The translations under genes were made by a program, and so were the position numbers. A stretch of 64,000 nt of DNA from Cercis canadensis. Taxonomy: Eukaryota > Streptophyta > Magnoliopsida > Fabales > Fabaceae. Each line of letters starts with the position of its first letter. Position 1 is the first letter of the stretch. The notes below the pieces were generated by a model. It was not told the DNA's origin and did not search any database. It saw only the letters and a list, made by a program, of their open reading frames with translations. The stretch spans positions 496,001 to 560,000 of the forward strand of contig QAOA01005544.1 of the NCBI GenBank assembly GCA_003255065.1. Direction: 5' to 3'. Below are positions 55,320 through 64,000 of the stretch, in pieces.

Positions 55320-58212
55320 CAGGGGGTGTAAGGGAAGTCAGCCAAACTGGTAAAACCGACCGAATCGGACTGAATCGGAGGAAACCGGACCGAACTAAGA
55401 GACATGGTCCGATTTTCGGTTTGAATGTTTGAAAAACCGAAGCATTCGGTTCGATTTTCGGTTTCTATGAATAAAAACCAGTGCTAAACCGGACCGAACC
55501 GAGTATTAGGGAAACGACGTCGTTTTAGACATAAAGGCTGAAGGGCATGCCCTAACCTTAACTCTTCGACACTTCACTCGCTTCACAGTTCACACAAATC
55601 AGAAATCCTCCCTTCTCTGCTCGAGTTCTCCTTTCTCTTCTCGAGTTCTCTCATTTCTCTCCTATTCTCTGACTATCCTCCATCCTCGGACTTGAAGACC
55701 TCGCCTCGTCACCGCCGCCTTGCCGTCGTTGCCATCGTGGACAAGTTTTTGGCCAAGAATCAAGCTATCAAGTTTTTCTTCATAAGGTACTGTGACCTAA
55801 CCTTCACATCCTCTGCTTATATGTTAGGTTTAGTTAGGATTTTCTATTTATATGTTCGATTATTCGATATATATCAAGTTCTGGTTCTGGTTTGTTTCTC
55901 TCGAGTGTGATGGTTGCTGCATCTATTAGTGTGATGGTTCTGGTTTGCTTCTCTCGAGTGTGATGGTTGTCTTTTTGTATAATTCCTTGACATGGTTCAT
56001 GCCCCACCTGGTTGTTTTCTGAAGGATTTCATTTATTATGGGGCTACATATACATGATGCATATTGTATCGATTTACCTGTGGGCTGTGGCTACATTTAT
56101 TGGGTTATCTATCTGCCAACTCTGTTTATTTTTTGATTCTTTAACATTGTTACTGAAATTATTGTATGTTTTAGTTTTTTGGAGTTTTATTTTCTTGTTA
56201 TTTTCAGCAAAAAAAATCTTGTTATCTTGTCTGGCGTTTGATTTATTTTGGGGATCTCTTTGTGGATACTCTCTGTTTATAAGTATCCTAAAAGCTAGGA
56301 CTTGTAGCTCATAATCCTGCTCAAACTGATAAATTTGAGTCAAAAAATATATGCACAAGGAATACAGGCAGAAGATCATGTTGAATTATCCAGTAAGTTT
56401 TTTGATGAACATTAAATGGAACTTTTCAACTTTTCATAATTGAAACTTTCACTAGTTTGCTTTTATGATTTTTACTGAAAATTTTTGGAGATGCTATTGG
56501 TCAGCTATGTTCACTTTGACTCCTGAATGAGATGCAATTTCTTTGCTGATATTGGTGGATCCACATTGGAGTCTCATCACGGCTTTGTTGTTGAATATGG
56601 AATCAATAGGGATGTTGAACTTGGTAAGATTTTCAAGCTTATTTCATTACTTCTATTGCCCTGCATCAATAATTAAATTGTTAGATGTTAAATGGAGTTT
56701 GCCGTTTGAAATAAATTTAGTTATGGTTTCCATATTAATTTACATTGAATAATATGCTTTATGCCATATTGATTGTTTTGGTTGATCTGCACTTGACTAA
56801 AGTTAGTATCTCATTATTGCAATTTGCATTTAGACTATGTATATTTTAATTATTTTCTTTTGACCCAGAAAAAAAGGGAAAAGAGAAAAAATTGCATTAG
56901 AACTCAACACTTCATTGGGTGGTATAGGAGTTAAAAGCAAAAAATTGGAGTTGACTCATAAGTAAACTATAGCTGGCTGTCAGAAATTACTAGTTAATTG
57001 ACTGAAGTCATGGAATTTAAGGTCTTGCAGTTATTTACTTATGGCCACATGTATAGCATCCATTATGATTACTAGATTAGTATTGATTTTCTCTCACTTT
57101 TATTATACTTAGATCATTGTGGCTGATCTGCCCTTAACTTTTAAGCATGTCTCCTATTCTGCTGTTTGGCGGAAGATTGAATTTTGTTGACTTAGTTGTC
57201 ATTTCTTATGATAATATCAATAATACCATTTGTTGCCTCCTTTTGTTTCTTGCATCCGATGTTTGCTAATCTTTCCTCTTTTGCTTAGTTGTATCCTATT
57301 TGGTATATTCTTCTGTCACTTCTATTCTGTTTTTCTCTCTCAAAATTGGATGCCAAAAGCTGTAGCTTTATAAGCTTTTGAAATCTAAAGATCCTTATTT
57401 TTGCAGGCTTCCATGTGGATGACTCAGAAGTCACCTTGAATATTTGCTTGGGAAAACATTTTTCTGGTGGAGAACTATTCTTCCGGGGTATTCGATGTGA
57501 TGAACATGTGAATACAGATACCCTGCAAGACGTATGTTTGCTCTTATAGACAAATTATATTTCAGCTTGTTTACTGATATTTTGTTACATTGTTCCCTAT
57601 TATGTATTTCTTCAGTCTGATTGACCATATGATTGTAGATAGCCTAATTTGTCCTGAAGCTTAATTAGATTTAAATTGAAGAAAGTCAAATTTCAAGAAC
57701 TTAATTTATTTGGATTAAAGGATAATTTGAAACTTGGGAGGTTTGTTGTACTGTAATCTTCACTCCATAATCTCAAAATTCATGTAATCTTACATTACAA
57801 AGTTAGATTACAATGTTTGGTGTGTTAGTATAAGATTATATTCTGTAATCCAATATCAACCAAGAGCTGGAATTCAATCCCCTTAGAAAAGCTGTAGAAT
57901 CCAAGTTTACACCATGTAATCCAATGCCACCCAAGGGCTTGTTTACTGATTTTTTGTGCATTAGGATACTTTATTTGTATTTTTTTTTTTTAGGTTGATT
58001 TGGTTATATGTGCAGATTTTCTGGTTTTTTTCTTGTTAAAATTAGAAAAACTGAATTCTGCAAGTTTTTTTGGCCAAACCGACCGAACCGGACCAGTTTG
58101 GTTTGATTCGGTTTTAATGTCAAATTTTTGAAAAACCGGACCGAACCGAACCGAATTTCTCTGGCTGGTCCGGTCCCGGTTTGGGGTGAAAACCGGACCG
58201 ATTACACCCCTA
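55320..58212. mobile_element. Inner hAT-type element carrying hydroxylase exons
   Basis: Left CAGGGGGTGTAAG (55320) and right complement TAGGGGTGTAATCGG (58212) are hAT-like termini, each followed by dense CCGGACCGAACC/CGGTTCGG words (55360-55510 and 58075-58200). No transposase was seen. Between the ends lie exons of a PKHD-type hydroxylase. The flanking octamers do not match, so the exact ends may be off by a few bases. Confidence 0.65.
56351..57531 (+). pseudogene. PKHD-type 2-oxoglutarate/Fe(II) hydroxylase, partial exons inside a hAT
   Basis: Three pieces: about 56351-56392 (MHKEYRQKIMLNYP), about 56537-56623 (FFADIGGSTLESHHGFVVEY, GINRDVEL) and 57407-57531 (GFHVDDSEVTLNICLGKHFS, GGELFFRG, IRCDEHVNTDT). 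The last two join in phase 1 across a proper intron. They match the plant PKHD-type hydroxylase family (At1g22950 type), including the HxD iron-binding pair in FHVDD. The exon with the second His and the 2OG-binding Arg is missing, as are exons between the first two pieces, so no active enzyme can come from this copy. The context suggests transposon capture of a host gene part. Confidence 0.75.
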
Positions 58213-59880
58213 CACCCTTCCCTTCGACCTCCTCCGCCAATTTTTCCCCAAATCTCTTCCTCCCTCACTGACTCGATCTCTTCTAGCTCTTCACCCTCAC
58301 GGCCTCACCCTCACGGACTCATCCTTCTGCTTGGTGCTTGCTGCTGCTCTCTTCAAGCTCTTGCTACTGTCGGTAATTTTTTCTGGGTTTTGCTGGTTAT
58401 TTCTGGTTCATTGGTAGTTTGTTTTGGGTGTGCTTGCTTGTGCTCTCTTTTCTTCTTTGACTAGTTTGTTTTGAAATATCTGGAGCAGTTCCATTACTCG
58501 GAACTTTATGTAAATACTTTGTTGCTTGTCTTATACATGCAGTCCGGGCATGATGCTATTGGTAATATTAGTTGGAGAGTAGAGAAACAGAAAAGCCCTT
58601 TTTATGCCTAAACCATTTGGAGAGTAGAGAAGGCATTAGGTGTCAGACAGAGGGGCCTTAATCAGATAGAATTATGGATTGAATAAATTGCTTATTAAAG
58701 CTGCTAACAAGCAAGAACTACTGAATATTTTAGAGAATATCCTGACACTGCTGGAAAGCCATTGCTAGTGATTATACATATCAATAAATCTACATCCTGT
58801 GGAGGTAACAACCAGAAAAAGTGTTATGTCAAGCAGGAAATTATCAAAATGTTGCAGGAAAGAGCAAATATTTTCGTTAAATTTGGAGAACAAAGAGACT
58901 TTTTAGAGTGATAAACTAGAATGAAAAGTGTAGAAACCAAACTAATTAGAATGTGGTCCAATATCACATGGGAAGAGGGAGAGGAAGCACATAAACAGAC
59001 ATTTTGACAGCTAAATCCCTTGATGTATTTTCAACGGGAACCGTGGAAATGTGTGGATAAGAAGTAAGCCCTTCCTGCTAAAATATCTGTTCTTTGTGTT
59101 GGTATTTGATGCTATTGGTAATATTAGTTATTGCTTGTAATAGTTATTATCTTCATTTCCATTGGTTTATATGGTATACTTTGTGGAATTGTATATTATT
59201 GTTTGGGGAATTGTAATTGAGTTATAAATGTTTTGCTGGTTGTCTTACACATGCTGGTTGTCTTACACTTTTCCACATTATATTATATAGTATAATCTGT
59301 CTCTTTTATTGACAAAACCTTGTCATGTCCTGATTATAGTTTACAGAACTTCCTAGAATATTCTCTTTGTTTTTATTTTAATGCTTCTTTGTTCTATTTT
59401 ATTTTGCTGATTTTTGGCATATGCATGAAGCAAGCATGATGTTCATCCACTAAAAGGTGAAGAACAGTGACTTGTTGATGAGTAGAAAGCCAAGTGTAGC
59501 TATGTGCATCAAACTACAATCCCTTTCATTATCTTGACCAATTATGATAATGGCTTATGGACTAGCTGTAATGAGTGCTTGATTTTACAAATTTATTTTA
59601 CAAAAGTTCCATAAACTTGTAGTTCTAGTTATTTAGAAGGTTTGTTTATTTCCAACGTTTGGTTTTGGCCTATGTATTCTTTGTGTTTTGTACTTTTCTC
59701 TTTGGTGGTATTGGTTTTGGATCCAATGGTATATTGGCTGGTTAAGTGAGGTGAGGGAGAGTGACTTTAAGACTGTATTTTAATTTTTAAGTTTGAGATT
59801 TTCACTTATGAGTTGAGTTTGATAATTTGTTCTTTATCCTTTATGTTTTCTTTTTGAATCTTTAATTTTAAAAAAAGCTT
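58213..59880. other. Right part of the outer hAT, no gene
   Basis: Begins with a C/T-rich stretch (58215-58350) resembling a 5' leader, with repeated CCTCACGG words also present left of the inner element (55300-55318). The rest is AT-rich, without domains. Confidence 0.4.
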
Positions 59881-59954
59881 TGGTTATACCGGTCTGACCG
59901 GTATTTTTTGCTAAATCGGTTCGTTCACCGGTCTGATTTTTAAAACCTTGGCCT

Positions 59955-62053
59955 AAGGTGTATATATTTTATCATCATTTCTATCAATGATTTTCTCATC
60001 AACAATAATTCTTTTTATTTTATTTTTTGAAGTGTGTCTTTCGAGGAAGCGGTTTACATGCATTGGATATGAATCATATTTGTCAACCAAATTATCATAT
60101 TTGTTTAGTGGGGATACGTAATGGGAGGAGACCAATTCGTTCAATAATGCAGTTTACTAACTTATTTTTATCAATACAGTTCTTTTGCAAATATTTCTAT
60201 GATTACGGTATTTTTTTTTTACCGGAGGATGATAATCAACTTATCTTTTTATTACTTGTGTGACCCGAAATATTTGTCGGTAAAAATCACATCAAATATT
60301 TGGCGTCGTTGCCGGTGATCAACAGTGTTTAAGCAATATTAATAGTAACCAATAGGGTCGTCCTAGTTTGAATTTTTAATTTTCTATTAGTTAACCTGAT
60401 TCTAATAGTTTGTTGTTTATTGATTTCTATTTCTCTAAACTGCTAATCTTACTTGAATTTTGGTATATGCGAGGTACTCTTGATTCTAGTTTACTGATTT
60501 TTGACCATGAGATTGAAAAGACAGCTCGAAGACTTCGTAAGTAGACTAGAGAAACAAGACAAGTATAACTTGTAATCATGGCAGACCTAAATCAAAATCC
60601 TCCACCTCAGAACAATCATAATAGGGTGGCATAAAACCTTCCACCTAGAACTCTCATGGACTATTCTATCCTAACAGCTGAGAGATGTAGGGCGAGTATT
60701 ACTAGACCACCTGTTCAACTGGTACAACACAATCAATTCAGTGGGCATGCATTAGATGATCCCAATGTGCATATAGCAATTTTTTTGCAAATTTGTGATA
60801 CAGTGAAGCTAAATGGGGTTAGTGATAATGTTATTTGACTGATACTCTTCCCATTTTCTTTGCGTGATAAGGCAAATAGTTGATTAGACTCTTAACCTAG
60901 AGGGAGTATTACTACTTTGTCAGATTTAATGCAGAAATTTCTCACTAGGTATTTTCCTCCATCAAAATCAGCTAGACTGAGAATTGAGATAACTTTATTC
61001 CGTCAACAAGAGAGAAAATCCTTGAGTGAAGCTTGGGAGCGTTATAGTGAAGTCTTGAGGCGATGCCCTCATCATTCCTTTGATTTCTGGATCAAAGTTC
61101 AAAGTTTTTACAATAAGATGCTACCTCGCATGAGATCGACGGTAGATGCTACAGCTGGTGGGGGTTTTGAATCATAAGACTCCAGAGCAAGTATGAGAGT
61201 TATTTGAAATGATGACTTGTAATGATTACCAAAGTCAAGGAGAAAGAACTGTGGTTAAGAGGGGAGTGATGGAAGTAGGGGCTTTGGATGCATTTTTGGC
61301 TCAGAATAAGTTGTTAACTCAACAAGTGGTTGAACTTTTCAAGAAGTTTGAAATTGTTAATGTTAATGTTGTTAACCATTCTCCAGTTGTATGTGATTTT
61401 TGTGTAGACAACCATACAAATGGATAGTACCCTAGTAGCATGTTTCACTCTTCTTGTCCTCAAAAGCAAGTTAATTATATGGGTAACCCTCCATGACCTC
61501 AGAATAACCCTTATGCTCCTACTTACAACCTAGGGTGGCAGAATTACCCAAATTTCTCTTGGGGTAATCAAGACAATGAAGGAGCTCCTCACAGATTTAC
61601 TTTCTCACATCAAGCACCTCAACAGTCTCTTCAAGATTATGCTTCACAACCTCAACCTAATGAGAAGTTTTCCTCTTTGGAGAGTGCACTAGAGAAGTTA
61701 GCAACCCAAACCTCAGCTTTCATTCAGAAAACAACAACTTTTATGGATGAAACAAGGAGTGAGTTTAGAAATCAAGATGCATCCATCCGGAATTTAAAGA
61801 CTCAAATAAGGCAAATAACAAGGCAATTAGTAGAGAGGCCTTAAGGTTCTCTAACCAGTGACACCATTCCCAATCCTAAGGAGCATGTGAACTCTATAAC
61901 TACAAGGAGTGGGAATGTGATTGAACCTATACCAAGAAAAGAAATGTCAACTGAGGAGAGTAATGAGATAACAAGAAGCAATGAGAGTTCAACAGTCCAC
62001 AACGATTCTCCCAAAGATTTAAGAGGCAGAGAGGAGGTTGAGAAAGTGAACAA
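59955..62053 (+). mobile_element. Ty3/gypsy remnant, Athila-like: LTR end, primer site and gag
   Basis: At 60301 lies TGGCGTCGTTGCCGG, close to the tRNA-Asp-type primer binding site used by the Athila lineage. About 350 bases before it look like the end of an LTR. From about 60480 to 62053 the sequence codes in pieces for an Athila-type gag: a retrotransposon-gag core (FLTRYFPPSKSARLR, EAWERYSEVLRRCPHH) and a CDFC...H zinc-knuckle-like stretch, then a Gln/Asn-rich linker. Polymerase and 3' LTR are absent; the right 0.9-kb repeat begins at 62054. It is a broken, truncated fossil with several breaks. Confidence 0.8.
60301..60318 (+). promoter_or_regulatory. Primer-binding-site-like sequence of the Athila-like element
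   Basis: TGGCGTCGTTGCCGGTGA differs slightly from the tRNA-Asp-complementary site typical of Athila elements. Confidence 0.65.
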
Positions 62054-62929
62054 AGCGCAAGAATGAAGGATATTCTACAAATATAGTAATAGTTTACCCG
62101 CAAAAGTTTTATTTTATACAAATATCTACTACTAAGATCAAAATAAAAATATACATTTGTCATAAGAGAGAAAAATAGGTACACTTTCTGAAAATTAAAA
62201 AATAGAGTGATTTTAATATACCAAGAAAGTATGTGATTCTCTTTGACTTGGTATTATAATAACCGTCGATGTGAAAAATATTCAATCTTAGCCGTTAAAA
62301 ATAAACGGCCAAAATTAAATACTTCTATGACAAAGATGATTAAAGTTGTCACGTCATGGAAGTATTACATATCTCCTTAGTATATGAGAAATGTCCTAAA
62401 AAATATATTTATAATAAGTCTCTATATTGTACACAAAAAATTAATATTATATTCATAACTATAATGAATATACGGTTTACAAATTACATATAGAATAAAA
62501 TTTGAATTTGATATAAAAAAAATTAATTATGATCATTTTAACTAAACTCTACTAGTTAATTAATTTGTGTATTTTATTTGTGAATACTTAAAAAAAGAAT
62601 AATTTTTAAAATTATAATAATTATTAATGTGAATGGTGATATTTTATAATTATCTAATGATGTAGACTAATATTAATTTAGTTAAATGGACATTTGGTTT
62701 AATAGTGAGAAATTCAAACTTTCTCACTTAATGGTTTGAGTTTGAGGTGGTAAAATCTGTTAACAAAATATCCCATCCAAGTCATACCTTTAGTTTTAAC
62801 ATAATTTTATTCATAATTTTTTAAAATTAGAAAAAAATTCTAAACATTATTTTAAAGAGAAAAGCCTTTTTGTAGTGAATCTTCTGTTACTGGTATTGAT
62901 CAGAGGTTTCCACGAGGCCCAAAAAGGCC
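62054..62929 (+). repeat. 0.9-kb direct repeat, right copy
   Basis: Second copy of 54129-55094. Its left edge abuts the gag remnant exactly. It ends 262 bases before the ATG of the gene at 63192. Confidence 0.9.
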
Positions 62930-63035
62930 AGAACCCACTGGCGTAGGCACTGGTTACTGCTTGCTCGCTTGGAATCAAAGACGCCAACGTTAGACAGTCT
63001 CAGCAGTCGGCGACTCGGTGCTAGTGGCGGCTGAG

Positions 63036-63057
63036 CTCCTCTCTCTCTCTCTCTCTG
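63036..63057 (+). promoter_or_regulatory. (CT)n pyrimidine patch in a promoter
   Basis: CTCTCTCTCTCTCTCTCT about 140 bases upstream of the ATG at 63192. Plant core promoters often carry such Y patches. A weak TATA-like TTTATACTAA lies at about 63116-63125. Confidence 0.45.
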
Positions 63058-63191
63058 TCCACTATCCTCATTAGTCATTCTCATTTTACACTCTGAATAC
63101 ACCTAGCCAACCCCCATTTATACTAAACCTTACCCTCAAACCCTATCCGTCTTCGTCTTCAGCTTCAGCTGATACTCCGACTGCTGAAATA

Positions 63192-63765
63192 ATGGCTCAG
63201 TTGAAGGCAGTTTCACCATATTCATGCCCCAATCTGGCTCCTTACGGACGTAAAACAGGTGCATATTATGTTTCCCTTCGAATTTCATTTACATGTTTCA
63301 ATTTCATCCCCACGAAATATTTCCTGTTGCAAATTCAGGGGTCTGCTTGTTTCAGCGTTAAACATTTATTCTAGAATATCCTCTCTTAAATGATAACAAT
63401 CAAATAAAGTGGAAGATGAAAAACTCTGACTTTAATGTAATGGAGATTTATAAAAGGCATGAATTTGAGTTTTTTTTTGAATGAAATAATTTCTTTAGGC
63501 TTAATGTGTTTGATCTTGTCAAACTCCTAATGGTCGCTATTAATTTTATTTACAGAGCAGCTAATGCATCACCAATTCTGGAAGACGAAGCCCTCATCAT
63601 TTAAAGAGGTGATTTAATTGATTTTATTTGAAAGCTTACTCCTCAAAATTTACAACTAATTTTTATCATTTGAGCCTTGTTATACTGATATCTATATGTG
63701 TGGGTTGTCGGACTTCTGTACATAGTTTGGGCCAAGAACAAGTGTTGGTGTCAGTAAACCTCAAG
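63192..63765 (+). CDS. First three exons of an unidentified plant gene (runs off the window)
   Basis: Exon 1 is 63192-63258, exon 2 is 63556-63608 and exon 3 is 63726-63765, with GT-AG junctions in phases 1, 0 and 1, all consistent. Predicted start: MAQLKAVSPYSCPNLAPYGR, KTEQLMHHQFWKTKPSSFKE, FGPRTSVGVSKPQ. The first 20 residues are Ser/Pro/Ala-rich with few acids and could be an organelle targeting peptide. The HHQFWKTKP stretch recalls the HKFWxTQP motif of N-myristoyltransferases, but its place so close to the start does not fit that family well. The ATG is the first in the leader after the CT-rich promoter. Function not assigned. Confidence 0.55.
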
Positions 63766-64000
63766 GTGAGATTATTTAGTCTCAAATTACTCCCCCTCCC
63801 CACCTCTGAGAACTGTATATGGATGGCATTTCCTACATTGACTCGGTTTATAAACCGATTATGCAGAGTTTGTCCCTAGTTAATCTTATTGGTGAAGTAT
63901 AAGATCTGTACTGATGTTACATAGTCATTAAGTAAACAAAAAAGTTATGTAAGTAGTTGTTTATTGCCATTTCCAAGCGGGGTAAAGACATTCTCAAAAT

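Larger units (their letters stand above)
55100..59950. mobile_element. Outer hAT-type element
   Basis: Left CAAAGTTTTAAAAATTGGACC (from 55100) and right complement CAAGGTTTTAAAAATCAGACC (from 59950) are inverted termini of the plant hAT family with ACCGG-rich subterminal sequence. The flanking octamers GCCAAAAT and GCCTAAGG agree at five of eight positions, so the target duplication is uncertain. It has no transposase and contains a second hAT-like element plus host-like exons. Confidence 0.6.

Noticed and set aside
58186-58464. Open frame of 92 codons starting inside the hAT terminus
   Set aside because: It starts in terminal repeat sequence and continues in a C/T-rich leader-like stretch; no domain and no homology recalled.
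63192-63765. N-myristoyltransferase
   Set aside because: Only a short HxFWKTKP resemblance, positioned too near the N-terminus, and no further motif is visible before the window ends.

Overview
This is nuclear DNA of a flowering plant, most likely a woody, heterozygous eudicot. It is AT-rich, with introns using GT-AG ends and plant-type TATA boxes. Every recognisable protein belongs to plant host families or plant transposon families: MULE with a plant mobile domain, PIF/Harbinger, hAT, CACTA, L1-type LINE, Ty1/copia, and Ty3/gypsy of Athila and possibly Tat type. No bacterial-style operon, CRISPR array, rRNA or tRNA gene was seen. Two runs of N and several single N are assembly marks.

Layout. 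1-5.8 kb: a whole 30K-type viral movement-protein homologue (minus strand) and a small stress-type gene (minus strand) with a TATA box and a heat-shock element. 5.8-15.2 kb: mostly gene-poor, with one two-exon gene (9.9-11.1 kb) for a four-segment membrane protein. 15.2-23.3 kb: a large Mutator-like element with a mudrA transposase (plus strand), two small accessory reading frames (plus strand) and a converging four-exon plant-mobile-domain gene (minus strand). Its left flank holds a 66-bp-armed near-perfect palindrome. 23.3-28.6 kb: low-complexity sequence, an LTR-like block with a 601-bp tandem duplication, and MITE debris. 28.6-30.9 kb: a foldback repeat and a second two-exon membrane gene, paralogous to the first. 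31.2-34.4 kb: a truncated LINE and a decayed receptor-like kinase that lacks its catalytic loop. 35.5-41.3 kb and 46.5-51.5 kb: two copies of a PIF/Harbinger-type element carrying pieces of host genes (an NHP2-like exon and two exons of a conserved small plant protein). 41.3-46.5 kb: a CACTA end, a copia LTR, an argininosuccinate synthase fragment and a copia tail. 51.5-53.5 kb: more copia tail, then the last two exons of an unidentified host gene. 54-63 kb: a 0.9-kb direct repeat bracketing nested hAT elements, which carry exons of a PKHD-type 2-oxoglutarate hydroxylase, and an Athila-like gag remnant. 63.2 kb to the end: the first three exons of an unidentified host gene.

Main theme. Three TE classes here carry or contact host-gene exons (PIF: NHP2 and a K/D-rich small protein; hAT: PKHD hydroxylase; copia/CACTA neighbourhood: argininosuccinate synthase). 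The MULE is a multi-gene element whose reading frames are broken almost only by C-to-T-type stop codons while splice phases are kept, which points to decay under cytosine methylation. The triple copia tail joined by single N characters looks like an assembly fusion of two haplotypes, one with and one without a PIF insertion.
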